From: CAZMXS01 sp964570325 | Lineage (GTDB): Bacteria; Verrucomicrobiota; Kiritimatiellia; CAIQIC01; CAZMXS01 | Direction of reading: 5' to 3' | Assembly: GCA_964570325.1 (NCBI GenBank) | Contig: CAZMXS010000029.1 | Span: 1-52,846 of the forward strand | DNA: 52,846 nt | Shown here: positions 1-7,772 of the stretch, in pieces | Position numbering within the stretch: position 1 is the first letter of the stretch | Layout: the number at the start of each line of letters is the position of its first letter | Made by a program: the position numbers and the translations under genes | Notes under the pieces: model-generated | The model's input: the letters and a program-made list of their open reading frames with translations, nothing else | Told to the model about the DNA's origin: nothing | Database searches by the model: none

Positions 1-40
1 CCGGGGCATGCGCCCCGGCGCCTTGAACTCAACCGATCCA

Positions 41-520
41 TCAATCCGGCTTTGCGATTTCAGTCACGGCGTTGCCGGCCTCGATCCAACCTTGAAGACC
101 CTCCGGATACTTGATCACATTCTTGTAGCCCAGCGCTACAAGTTTCTCCGCCAGTTTGGCGCTGGCCGGGCATTTCAGGTTGCTGCAATAAGCCACCACC
201 AGCGCGTCCTTGGACGGAATCGCCTTCTCGATCTCTTCAGCCGGGCTGTCGGCCGTCAACGAAACCGCACCGGGAATACGCTTGCCGTCATCCCACTTCG
301 CGGATCGGGCATCCACAATCACCGCGCTCGACCCGGATTCGACCAGGCTCTTTACCGCCGCCGTGTCCATGGTGCCGTACTTCGCGGAGTGGGCGGCGCT
401 CTCCGCCGCCTTCGCCACCGGCTTGGAAGCGCACACCGCAGCGCAGCCCGCGCCCGCCTGAACGGTCGCCGCCCAGCCGGGCAACGCAATCGCCACTACC
501 AACAGAGATAATTTGTTCAT
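41..520 (-). CDS. Secreted single-domain rhodanese-like protein
   Basis: A 159-residue protein with an N-terminal signal peptide (residues 1-22, hydrophobic core LLVVAIALPGWAA) followed by one rhodanese fold (about 48-155). The active-site loop reads YCSNLKCPAS with the presumed catalytic Cys112, and the CH2A-like segment VIVDAR and the C-terminal GLQGWIEAG match single-domain rhodaneses. Family members carry a sulfane sulfur on the loop cysteine; here the protein would act in the periplasm, substrate unknown. The start at 520 is chosen because AAAGGAG lies just upstream and a signal peptide follows directly; the frame stays open further upstream but that part overlaps the promoter. Two further cysteines (26, 30) follow the signal peptide. 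Lipoprotein attachment is unlikely because no lipobox is seen. Monocistronic, divergent from the nuclease gene. Confidence 0.88.
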   Translation of the reverse strand: MNKLSLLVVAIALPGWAATVQAGAGCAAVCASKPVAKAAESAAHSAKYGTMDTAAVKSLVESGSSAVIVDARSAKWDDGKRIPGAVSLTADSPAEEIEKAIPSKDALVVAYCSNLKCPASAKLAEKLVALGYKNVIKYPEGLQGWIEAGNAVTEIAKPD

Positions 521-543
521 ATACCGCTCCTTTCTTTTGCCGC

Positions 544-571
544 AATATACGCACGACCGCCCGGCTGTCAA
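544..571 (-). promoter_or_regulatory. Sigma-70 type promoter of the rhodanese gene
   Basis: On the minus strand TTGACA (571-566) and TATATT (549-544) are separated by 16 bp, about 25 bp upstream of the rhodanese start. This is a near-consensus housekeeping promoter seen directly in the sequence; activity is inferred. Confidence 0.68.
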
Positions 572-625
572 ATAAGCGGCAAAAATCGGCTTGGAAACCG
601 CGCCCGCGGCGCATAGTGTGACGAC

Positions 626-1219
626 ATGACTTCGGCCTTTCACGCGGGGCCAGCGGGGAATGTCCGGCGGCGCGCGGGCGCTTCGTTTGTTGGGATTCTG
701 TTTCTATGCGCGGTTTGCATCGGCGCCGGCGTTCTCATCGGCTACCATTTGAAAGACTGGCTTTCATCCCGGCGCAGTTCCTATCCCGCCCTTTGCACAC
801 GCGTGCTGGATACCGACACGATCGAGGTCGCCTGGGTCTGGGGCACCAACAAAGTGCGCCTCGTGGGCCTCGACGCGCCGGAGAGCAAGGACAACAAGAA
901 ACTGCATGATCAAGCCAAGCTGCTCCGGGTGGACGCCGGGCAGTTGCTCAGCATCAGCGGTGTGATTACGCGGCAGATGGAAAGCGGCCTGGTCGGCCGC
1001 AACGTAAACCTGATCTTCCCGCGGGTGAAAATTGAGCGGGACGCCTTCAGCCGTCTGCTGGCCTACGTGGAGGTGGACGGCAAAGACATCGGCGCGATGC
1101 TATTGCGCAACGGATTGGTCTATCCGCGACCCGAACCGCACCCGCGCCAGGCAACCTACCAAGCGCTCAACTCCGAAGCCCGGGAAAACCGCAAGGGCAT
1201 TTACGGCTTGCAACGCTGA
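626..1219 (+). CDS. Membrane-anchored thermonuclease (SNase-like) protein
   Basis: A 197-residue protein with one membrane segment (about 20-40) and a staphylococcal-nuclease-like domain (about 53-197). The OB-fold core KVRLVGLDAPES holds the residues matching the family's Arg35 and Glu43 (here Arg78 and Glu86), and FSRLLAYVEVDGKDIG with Arg143 matches the Arg87 strand, so all three catalytic side chains seem present. Family members hydrolyse DNA and RNA with calcium; this one would work on the outer face of the inner membrane. No clear ribosome-binding site precedes the ATG at 626, so the start is uncertain, but the membrane segment supports it. The upstream gene is divergent and the downstream cupin gene converges, so it is a single-gene unit. 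Confidence 0.85.
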   Translation: MTSAFHAGPAGNVRRRAGASFVGILFLCAVCIGAGVLIGYHLKDWLSSRRSSYPALCTRVLDTDTIEVAWVWGTNKVRLVGLDAPESKDNKKLHDQAKLLRVDAGQLLSISGVITRQMESGLVGRNVNLIFPRVKIERDAFSRLLAYVEVDGKDIGAMLLRNGLVYPRPEPHPRQATYQALNSEARENRKGIYGLQR

Positions 1220-1227
1220 CGACCGCT

Positions 1228-1509
1228 TTAGGAAAACGAATACCGTTTGCGAATCTTCTTCAGCACCTGCCAGCGGCAGGCCAATCCGGCCGGCAACACC
1301 GCAAGATCACCCGACTTAAGTTCCACGGGTGCGCCGCCATCAGGCGTGACGATGACCTGCCCTTCCAGCACATAACAGGTTTCGGTCTCGTCATAAGTCC
1401 AGGGGAACTCGGATACGCCCTTTTCCCAAATCGGCCAGTTATCCACCCCCAAGTCCCGCAAGCGGGCGGGCGACGGCTGATGCTCAACGCGGATCGTCAA
1501 CGGGTTCAT
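1228..1509 (-). CDS. Small cupin-domain protein (DUF861/EutQ-like)
   Basis: A 93-residue single cupin. The segment ETETCYVLEGQVIVTP followed by ELKSGDLAVLPAGLACRW is the classic pattern of the short cupin_3 (DUF861) family, whose members are mostly uncharacterised sugar- or small-ligand-binding barrels. Metal ligands are not complete: the usual first histidines are replaced, so a metal-independent or binding role is possible. The start at 1509 has GGGAGG about 9 bases upstream. It overlaps the end of the flotillin gene by 26 bp, so it is the last cistron of the minus-strand membrane operon. No specific substrate can be inferred. Confidence 0.75.
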   Translation of the reverse strand: MNPLTIRVEHQPSPARLRDLGVDNWPIWEKGVSEFPWTYDETETCYVLEGQVIVTPDGGAPVELKSGDLAVLPAGLACRWQVLKKIRKRYSFS

Positions 1510-2902
1510 GCGCTATTCCTCCCGCCGGTTTCTCCGCCGCGGTTGTGCCCAGATAGTCCGGCAATTCCACCCCGGCCATGGCCGCCACGTCCCGCAACGG
1601 CGGAATGCTTTTAATCAGGCTGGAGACAAAATTGGCGGTGGACGAACCTTTGCCTTCGCCGGCCGCGGAATCCCACACGGTAATCTTGTCAATCCTGAGG
1701 TTCTTAATGGCCTCCACCTGCAGCGCCACCATCTCCTCTATTTTCTCGATCATCAGCAGCGAGGCCGCCGCGCGCGCATCGCTGTTGCAACTCTTGACCA
1801 GCGCCTGGTAACCGGCCGCCTTGCCCTCCAGCACCTGGCGCACGCCCTTGGCCTCGGCTTCGTACCGGAGCAGGATGCCGTCGGCCTGTCCCTTGGCCTC
1901 GCGCCGAATACGCTCGGCCTCGGCATCGGCGGCGATCTCGATCATCCGTTTGTCAATCTCTTTGCGCACGACCTCCTCGGCATTCAACCGCTCCTGTTCA
2001 GCCAGGTATTGGGCCTTCTGGATTTCCACCTGGGCCTTGCGCTTGGCCACCTCGCCGATCTGGAGCGCCGCCGCCTGTTTGACCGCCAGTTGCGCGTTGG
2101 AATCGGCAATGTCGGCCTTGGCGGTGTTCTCGCCGGCAACCGCCTGCGCCTCCTGTCCCTGCACATAGATGCGCTGGTCCGCCTCGGCTTGCTTCTTGCC
2201 CTTCTCGGACTGCGCCATGTTCTGCGCGACGCGAATGGTCTGCTCCCGCACCGCCTCGGCCTGGCCGATGGCGCCCAGTTTGTCCTGTTCGGCCACGTCC
2301 ACCTTGGCCTTGTTGATCGCCTCCGCCGCCGCCTTGCGGCCGATGCTCTCGATATAGGTGGACTCATCGGTAATGTCGGTGATGTTGACATTGATCAGGT
2401 ACAGCCCAATCTTATTCAGCTCCGGTTCGACGTTGTTGCGGATGGATGCCAGAAAACTTTCGCGGTCCTGGTTGATCTGCTCGATCGTGAGCGATGCAAC
2501 GGTCAGACGAAGCTGGCCGAAAATGATCTCACGCGCCATCGCCTCGATCTCGCCGGTCTCCAGACCCAACAGGCGCTCGGCGGCGTTCACCATGATGGCC
2601 GGGTCGGTGCTGATGCCGACCGTGAAGGTGCTGGGAACGTTGATGCGAATATTTTGCAGCGACAGCGCGTTCTGCAGCGGGATGCTGATCGTCATCGGCG
2701 TCAGGCTCAAATACGCGTAGTCCTGAATCAACGGCCAGACCAGGATGCCGCCGCCATGCATACAATGCGCCGAGCGGTTGCCGGCCACCTTCCCATAAAT
2801 GACCAGCACCCGATCGGACGGGCAGCGCTTGTAACGCGCCGCCAGGAAAACAATCGTCGAAACCAGCAGGATGACAAACGCGAGAATTACCACCGGCCAC
2901 AT
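1484..2902 (-). CDS. Flotillin-like SPFH/band-7 scaffold protein
   Basis: A 472-residue protein: N-terminal membrane hairpin (about 1-25), SPFH domain (about 30-200, with PSDRVLVIYGKV and the late ITDITDESTYIESIGRKAAAEA typical of flotillins), then a long Ala/Glu/Lys-rich coiled coil (about 200-370) and a C-terminal oligomerisation part. Length and order match bacterial FloT/YuaG. Such proteins form membrane microdomain scaffolds. A strong AAGGAGG precedes the ATG. The gene follows the NfeD-like gene by 24 bp, the same pairing as the yuaF-yuaG operon of Bacillus, which strongly supports the assignment. The cupin gene overlaps its end. Confidence 0.93.
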   Translation of the reverse strand: MWPVVILAFVILLVSTIVFLAARYKRCPSDRVLVIYGKVAGNRSAHCMHGGGILVWPLIQDYAYLSLTPMTISIPLQNALSLQNIRINVPSTFTVGISTDPAIMVNAAERLLGLETGEIEAMAREIIFGQLRLTVASLTIEQINQDRESFLASIRNNVEPELNKIGLYLINVNITDITDESTYIESIGRKAAAEAINKAKVDVAEQDKLGAIGQAEAVREQTIRVAQNMAQSEKGKKQAEADQRIYVQGQEAQAVAGENTAKADIADSNAQLAVKQAAALQIGEVAKRKAQVEIQKAQYLAEQERLNAEEVVRKEIDKRMIEIAADAEAERIRREAKGQADGILLRYEAEAKGVRQVLEGKAAGYQALVKSCNSDARAAASLLMIEKIEEMVALQVEAIKNLRIDKITVWDSAAGEGKGSSTANFVSSLIKSIPPLRDVAAMAGVELPDYLGTTAAEKPAGGIAHEPVDDPR

Positions 2903-2926
2903 GATGCGCCTCCTTGAGCTATGCGC

Positions 2927-3496
2927 TCAGATTTTCTCCACCACCAGGATATTACCCGCGCTCAGTTTCTTCACGCGGATCCGGTCGCCCGTAATGATCG
3001 GCGCGTTGGATTCTGAAATCGCGTCAAATACGCGCAGTTGTCCCTGGACTGCCACGCGTACCTGCCCGCTCTTGCCGGGCGGGATATTCAAGTATACCGA
3101 CCCTTCCTGCCCGATGGCGTTCTCCACTTGCAACGTGCCATCGGCTTGCAGGCGTTTCATGCCGACGAAAATCCGGCCAATAACCCAAACGGTGGCCGCG
3201 CCAGCCGCGGCGCCGCCAATGATCGCCCACAAATCTCCCACGCGGCTCTGCCGGGAGAGCGCCAGCGCCACCAGGCCGAACATCATAAAGAACGCGGTCA
3301 GGCTCTGAATGGACAGGAATTTGAAACTGGCATCGGCATCGCCATGCATGTCCGCCTGGCCGATGTCCGTATCCACCTCGCCGCTGTGGCCCACCATCAT
3401 CATGATCGTCCGGACGACGAACAAGGCGCCGCCGAATCCAGCACATGCCGCATAGAACTTCTCCATCGCGGTCAAACTGGCGAAGAATTCCATCAT
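2927..3496 (-). CDS. NfeD-like membrane protein, flotillin partner
   Basis: About 189 residues: a leading membrane segment (FYAACAGFGGALFVVRTIMMM), a short acidic linker rich in Asp/Met, two more membrane segments, and a C-terminal OB-fold NfeD domain (AIGQEGSVYLNIPPGKSGQVRVAVQG to the end). This resembles the short YuaF-type NfeD proteins that lack the protease domain and partner flotillin. Two adjacent ATGs (3496, 3493) overlap the stop of the preceding gene (ATGATGA) behind GGGGAG, implying translational coupling. The frame extends further upstream but that would be inside the neighbouring gene and has no signal for a start. Confidence 0.85.
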   Translation of the reverse strand: MMEFFASLTAMEKFYAACAGFGGALFVVRTIMMMVGHSGEVDTDIGQADMHGDADASFKFLSIQSLTAFFMMFGLVALALSRQSRVGDLWAIIGGAAAGAATVWVIGRIFVGMKRLQADGTLQVENAIGQEGSVYLNIPPGKSGQVRVAVQGQLRVFDAISESNAPIITGDRIRVKKLSAGNILVVEKI

Positions 3497-4335
3497 GGCT
3501 CCCCTCTTCCGCGTTGCATCACCTGCCGCCACACCGCCAACGTGCCGAGGACGGGATGCCACCATTTGGCGGGCGGTGCCCATCGGCTGCCATCGTCAAG
3601 CCGCAGGATCACCAACGAGTAGCGGCCGGTGTTGACATAGCGGTCCTGGCAGACAATGGTGTAAGTGTCATCATGGGGCAACCGCGCATCAATTTCGGCT
3701 AACGCATACGGGGCCGGGCAGTCGGCCGAAGCCAGGTCGGCGCCGCGCGAATCATACAGTTGCAAGTATGGCCCCACGGAAACATCCGTTTCCTCCATGC
3801 GAATCAGGAGATGATCGCCGCCGCGTCCGGTAAAAACCGCCGCGTCAAGATCGCCCGGCTGGTTGATATTACCCGGCCGCTTCTCGCCCACGCTGATCTC
3901 GCCGATATCGCCATCGTCATCCGCCAATTGCAGGCTCGGAATGCGAAGCATGGATATGGAGTAGCGGCCAACTGCCGCGCCGCGATCACGGCAGACAATG
4001 GTGTAGCGGCCGGCCCGCGGCAGACGCATGTTGATCTGCGCCCCCCGATATTCGCAGCAACTGTCGGCATAGGCCACACAGCAGCCAGTCGAATCCAGCA
4101 AGCGCAGTTTGGGCGAAATCCACGGATCAATCTCCATCATTCGGATTTTGACCCGCTCCCCCGCTCGAGCGCTAAAGGCAAATGCATTTGTCGCGCCGGG
4201 CTGCCGGAGGGTTGCGGCCAGGGTCTGCCCGGAATCAATAATATCAGGCTGAGCCGCAGCCGCCAGGGTCAGCGCCCAAGCCAGCGCAGCAGCAACCGGC
4301 ATGGCCGGCATCTTTCTAGCGCCCGCAGCGATCAT
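3493..4335 (-). CDS. Secreted protein with two pre-peptidase C-terminal (PPC)-like repeats
   Basis: A 280-residue exported protein with a signal peptide (hydrophobic stretch AALAWALTLAAAAQ, cleavage near residue 29). Two tandem beta-sandwich repeats follow (about 30-140 and 145-250). Each ends in the same pattern: LPRAGRYTIVCRDRG...GRYSISML and LPHDDTYTIVCQDRYVNTGRYSLVIL. This matches the PPC fold usually found at the C-terminus of secreted peptidases, but no peptidase domain is present. It is the first gene of the operon with NfeD and flotillin, so it may act at the outer face of the same microdomain; that is inference. The start could also be the ATG nine codons in, which has AGAAAG upstream. 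Conserved cysteines (CC, SCCEYRG) suggest disulfides. Confidence 0.7.
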   Translation of the reverse strand: MIAAGARKMPAMPVAAALAWALTLAAAAQPDIIDSGQTLAATLRQPGATNAFAFSARAGERVKIRMMEIDPWISPKLRLLDSTGCCVAYADSCCEYRGAQINMRLPRAGRYTIVCRDRGAAVGRYSISMLRIPSLQLADDDGDIGEISVGEKRPGNINQPGDLDAAVFTGRGGDHLLIRMEETDVSVGPYLQLYDSRGADLASADCPAPYALAEIDARLPHDDTYTIVCQDRYVNTGRYSLVILRLDDGSRWAPPAKWWHPVLGTLAVWRQVMQRGRGEP

Positions 4336-4363
4336 GCGTCATCACTCACTCGAACCGCGGCAA

Positions 4364-4415
4364 AAGCGATCGCTTACGTTAATGGATTATACACGGCCGC
4401 ACTCGCGGCGGTCAG
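4364..4415 (-). promoter_or_regulatory. Promoter with overlapping palindromic operator, flotillin operon
   Basis: Minus strand: CTGACC (4415-4410), 18-bp spacer, perfect TATAAT (4391-4386), then the perfect 12-bp palindrome AAGCGATCGCTT (4375-4364) just after the expected transcription start. The layout is typical of a repressor-controlled promoter serving the gene that starts at 4335. The sequence elements are seen; regulation is inferred. Confidence 0.5.
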
Positions 4416-4423
4416 CAAAATAG

Positions 4424-5056
4424 TTAATCCTTTGCGTACAGCCCACCCGTATGCTCCATCCAATCGGCGATATGTTCCACCGCCCCGTCAATATCGTTGT
4501 CCGAGATGTCCAGCTCCAGCCGGGTCAGCGTGGATTCCGCAACCAGGCGCTTGATCAATTCCTGCTCATGGACGAACTCGTCCAGATGGTCGTACTGGGA
4601 GGGCTTGCCGGATACCTTCAACCGCTCCGCGCGCGCGGCGGCAAACGACTCCGGGGTGCGGTTGCAGAAGACCAGCCGGAAGTCGAGCGCTTTCAAGCGC
4701 TGCTCGAGCCAGCGGAAATCATAATCGCGGTTCCGCAACTGCAATTGGCAGGCGCGCGTCGAGATATGAAAACGGTCCACGATCCAGGAGTAGTAACGCA
4801 GCAGTTCGAACAGGCGCATCCAGGTGGCGTACGTCTCCATGGCCTGGCCCTCCTCGGCCGGATCGAAATTGATCAGTCCCCGCCCCCAGGGAAAATTGGT
4901 GAATGCGCACCATTCGGCGGAAACCAGCGGCGAGTGATAACGGTATTTGCGCGGGCCGACGATCCGCGGATGCTCATTCAAGCGGAACGCAATCTCGGTT
5001 TTGAAAGTCAGGCGGGTGCCTTCGAGAATAATCTTCGGACAAAGTTTCTGACCCAT
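4424..5056 (-). CDS. Nucleotide-kinase-like protein with degenerate P-loop
   Basis: A 210-residue cytoplasmic protein. I read it as a member of the thymidylate/deoxynucleoside kinase fold: a beta strand and P-loop at the start (KIILEGTRLTFKTEI, residues 8-22), a DRFH motif followed by ...RACQLQ (the DR[FHY]..S..AYQ motif of nucleoside kinases) near the middle, then a strand with VFCNRTPESF and a charged LID-like region. In the P-loop the invariant glycine before the Lys is Phe18 (G-x4-F-K-T instead of G-x4-G-K-T), although Lys19 and Thr20 remain. It may therefore bind nucleotide poorly or have a non-kinase role. The ATG at 5056 has AAAGGAGG upstream. No operon partner is evident. Family assignment is by motif reading only. 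Confidence 0.5.
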   Translation of the reverse strand: MGQKLCPKIILEGTRLTFKTEIAFRLNEHPRIVGPRKYRYHSPLVSAEWCAFTNFPWGRGLINFDPAEEGQAMETYATWMRLFELLRYYSWIVDRFHISTRACQLQLRNRDYDFRWLEQRLKALDFRLVFCNRTPESFAAARAERLKVSGKPSQYDHLDEFVHEQELIKRLVAESTLTRLELDISDNDIDGAVEHIADWMEHTGGLYAKD

Positions 5057-5289
5057 CCGGACATCCTCCTTTCAGCCAAGCGATTGCGCTCCGATAATTC
5101 GGACACATCAAGCGGAGTGTTGACCGGCGATTTATGCAACGAGTTTCTGTTCCTAGTCAAGCGGCGAGAGATCGCCGGCGGCGCGGGGCATACGGCCCGG
5201 GAGCAGCCGGTTTCGATGCGGAATACGCTGATGGCTGAAGCGGGCCATCTGCCCGCGTTTCGTTAGGACACAGGGGTGGAGTTTGGAGT

Positions 5290-6432
5290 TCAAAGATGCG
5301 CCGGCCCGATCTCGATCAGCGCAATCTCCGGCGGCGCGAGAAAGCGCATGGGCGGGCCCCAAGTACCCGCGCCGCGATTGACATAGAGTTGCAAACGTTC
5401 GCCAAGGCGGTGCAGGCCGCTGGGATGGCGGTACCAGAGCCGCACCAGCCATTGAAATGGGAAAATCTGGCCATCGTGAATGTGGCCGGACAACTGGAGA
5501 TCGCAATGGAGCAGCGCGATGTCCGTGACGCGCGGTTGGTGTTTGAGCAGCACAACATAGTCCCGGGATGGCGGTCCGGCAAAGAGCCGCGCCTCATCCA
5601 TTCGGGAATAGCGCGTGATGCGCCAGCCGGCCAAATCATCCACCCCGGCCAGCGTCAGCCCGTCGGCCACATTAGTCTGCGCCTGGCGCAGCACGGTGAA
5701 GCCGGCGGCTTCATGGCAACGGATGCTCTCCTCCAATCCGAGATAAAACTCATGGTTGCCCATGACCGAATACTTGCCCAGCGGGGCCGGCAAGGCCGCT
5801 AGTTGATCCAGCATGGCCCGGATATTCCGCCGCGGCGAGTCCACGATATCGCCGGTGGCCACAATCAAGTCCGGCTGTAGGCTCGGCACGGTTTCGCAGA
5901 TCCAATTCAGCGCCGCGCCGCCGCGATGAACGCACAGATGCAGGTCGGAAATCTGAACCAGCCGCACCGGGCGCCGCGCCGCGGGCCAGCCCGGCGCCGT
6001 CACCCGCACTTCGCGCACGCGCAACGCTCGGGCCTCCCGCAAACCCCAAACGCTCAACAGCAGCACGGCCGCAAAAACTGCATATAGGGCCGGCCGGCGG
6101 GCCACCCGCGCGCGCACAATATCCGGCTGAATCAGCGAGGCTGTCTGGCAGGCGAAATTCCAGCAATCCAGCGTGGCCGCCACCACGCAAAACCAGAACA
6201 GCATCGCCATCCAAGGATATGCCACCCACGCCAGGAGCCAGGACAGCGCGAGCCAGTCAAGCCGCTCCAAAATTCGCACTAACGCCGGCGCCACGATCAT
6301 CAGCAGCAGGAAAACCACCAACGGCAACACCCATTTGAGCGGCAGCCTGGGGAACGCGGCGCGCACCTTGAGCAGGAAGTAAACATGCATAGCCGCATAA
6401 GCCAGCAGAAAGAATAGCAGAAACAAGCTCAT
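5290..6432 (-). CDS. Membrane-anchored calcineurin-like metallophosphoesterase (YkuE/YaeI-like)
   Basis: A 380-residue protein with about four N-terminal membrane segments (1-130) and a C-terminal metallophosphoesterase domain (about 150-375). All dimetal motifs are present in order: QISDLHL, GDIVDS, GNHEFY, KHQP and SGHIHDGQIFP. This matches the YkuE/YaeI-type family; YaeI is a UDP-2,3-diacylglucosamine hydrolase in Chlamydia-related lineages (known of LpxG), so a lipid A role is possible but not shown. The ATG has no evident Shine-Dalgarno; a strong hairpin ends 7 bases before it, so this gene may be poorly expressed by read-through or leaderless. The gene is last in the minus-strand run from 10.3 kb. 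Confidence 0.85.
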   Translation of the reverse strand: MSLFLLFFLLAYAAMHVYFLLKVRAAFPRLPLKWVLPLVVFLLLMIVAPALVRILERLDWLALSWLLAWVAYPWMAMLFWFCVVAATLDCWNFACQTASLIQPDIVRARVARRPALYAVFAAVLLLSVWGLREARALRVREVRVTAPGWPAARRPVRLVQISDLHLCVHRGGAALNWICETVPSLQPDLIVATGDIVDSPRRNIRAMLDQLAALPAPLGKYSVMGNHEFYLGLEESIRCHEAAGFTVLRQAQTNVADGLTLAGVDDLAGWRITRYSRMDEARLFAGPPSRDYVVLLKHQPRVTDIALLHCDLQLSGHIHDGQIFPFQWLVRLWYRHPSGLHRLGERLQLYVNRGAGTWGPPMRFLAPPEIALIEIGPAHL

Positions 6433-6438
6433 GCCACA

Positions 6439-6472
6439 GTGAAAAACCCAGCCAAGCGGCCGGGTTTTTCAC
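6439..6472 (-). terminator. Rho-independent terminator after the FadL-type gene
   Basis: Perfect 11-bp arms GTGAAAAACCC (6439-6449) and GGGTTTTTCAC (6462-6472) plus an inner GCC/GGC pair around AAGC. It lies 20 bp past the stop of the barrel gene, and the minus-strand reading ends in GGGTTTTTCAC. The A-rich and T-rich arms make it possibly bidirectional. Confidence 0.75.
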
Positions 6473-6491
6473 ATCTTCCGTTGAATGGCGC

Positions 6492-7715
6492 TTACAGTTT
6501 GGCGCTCAAGCTGATCCCGAACAAGTGCGCGTGGCCATCGGTGAACTCGGAGTCATAAACCCCCTCCTCCGGCCGCGCATCTATGTGGCGGCCGAGAATG
6601 TCAATATAGCTATACGACAGGTCGAGGGTGAACTGCTTGACCGTGTAGCCCGCGCCGATATTGTAAATGCGCCGGTCATTCGCCGGGACCATGTAGTCGG
6701 TCGTGCGGCCGGGATCGGGCGTATCGTCATAAATGAACCCGACCCGCAAGGCCAATTGCTCGGTAGCCCAATACTCGAGACCCGTCTGGTAACGCCACAC
6801 ATCGTGCCAGTCCTTCTTGCTTTCGGTGGATTTGACGCCCAACACCGTCGGATCCTGGTAATTAACCTGCAGCGAGTCATAAGAGCTCCAACGCGTGTAC
6901 ACACCGCCCACCTCGAAATTGACGCGCTTGACCGGCTTGAAATTGGCGCCCAGGAAAATCATGTCCGGCAGGGTCACCGAGCCATCGGCATCCGTGCTCC
7001 GGACCTGAATGTCCGCCGTGCCGGAGATATTTTGGCGAATCTGGCTCTGGTAGGCCGCGCCGAGGTCAACCCACTCGAACGGCGCATAGCGCAGACCGAA
7101 ATTGTAGCCGTAGCCATAGGAGTCGCCCTTCAGTTTGAAGTTCAGATCCTGTCCGGCCAGGTAAGGCAGCTTGCGCTGGAGTTTGAGATCAAACCACATG
7201 GCGGAGACCCCCGCCGCAGCCGTGAGTTCGTCGGTCAGCTTGAGGCCGAGATTCGGGTTCAACGTCAAGGTTTTGATTTCCGCATCGTAGCTGTTGTAGC
7301 GGCCCGGCCAGTTTTCATCGAACTCCGTGCCCAGGCCAAACCGGGAATACAGGCCGACACCCGCCACAATCCGGTCCTTGAGCGGATAGGTGGCGTAAAT
7401 ATGCGGCGGCACCCAAACGTTGTCCTCGCTCTTCGTGGTTACCGTTCCGGCCGGCGTCCGGGTCTTCACTTTGGTCGAAGGCGCAATAATTGTCGCGCCC
7501 GCCATGGCGGACGGATTGGTGATGTTGGCAATGCCGGCTGGGTTGTAGTAAATGGCGGACGGATCATCCGCCTTGCCGGTCATGGCCGACCCCAATGCAT
7601 TGCCGCGAGCGCTGCCCTCATACAGCGCAAAGCCTGCGCCCAACGACGCCTGCGCGGCACCTAAACACAATGCGGCGCCGCTTATCAAGATGCGAACCGT
7701 CTTTACTCCGCTCAT
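6492..7715 (-). CDS. OmpP1/FadL/TodX-family outer-membrane transport protein
   Basis: A 407-residue outer-membrane barrel with a signal peptide (about 1-26, ending AQASLG) followed by the family's N-terminal plug motif: GFALYEGSARGNALGSAMTGKADD then IYYNPAGIA. This NPA box and the AGFA... start are hallmarks of FadL-type channels for hydrophobic compounds such as long-chain fatty acids. The rest is alternating aromatic beta strands ending with FGISLSAKL. The ATG follows AAGGAGAGG. It sits 57 bp after the malic enzyme gene and is followed by a clear terminator, so it can be the end of that operon or its own unit. Substrate is not predictable. Confidence 0.92.
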   Translation of the reverse strand: MSGVKTVRILISGAALCLGAAQASLGAGFALYEGSARGNALGSAMTGKADDPSAIYYNPAGIANITNPSAMAGATIIAPSTKVKTRTPAGTVTTKSEDNVWVPPHIYATYPLKDRIVAGVGLYSRFGLGTEFDENWPGRYNSYDAEIKTLTLNPNLGLKLTDELTAAAGVSAMWFDLKLQRKLPYLAGQDLNFKLKGDSYGYGYNFGLRYAPFEWVDLGAAYQSQIRQNISGTADIQVRSTDADGSVTLPDMIFLGANFKPVKRVNFEVGGVYTRWSSYDSLQVNYQDPTVLGVKSTESKKDWHDVWRYQTGLEYWATEQLALRVGFIYDDTPDPGRTTDYMVPANDRRIYNIGAGYTVKQFTLDLSYSYIDILGRHIDARPEEGVYDSEFTDGHAHLFGISLSAKL

Positions 7716-7772
7716 GCTCGCCTCTCCTTGTTTTGATTTCCCCGATCCTGAATTCCAGCGTCCGTGAATTCG

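Noticed and set aside
1508..2917. Long plus-strand frame opposite the flotillin gene
   Set aside because: Low-complexity composition and no motifs; the flotillin frame has a strong RBS and family motifs.
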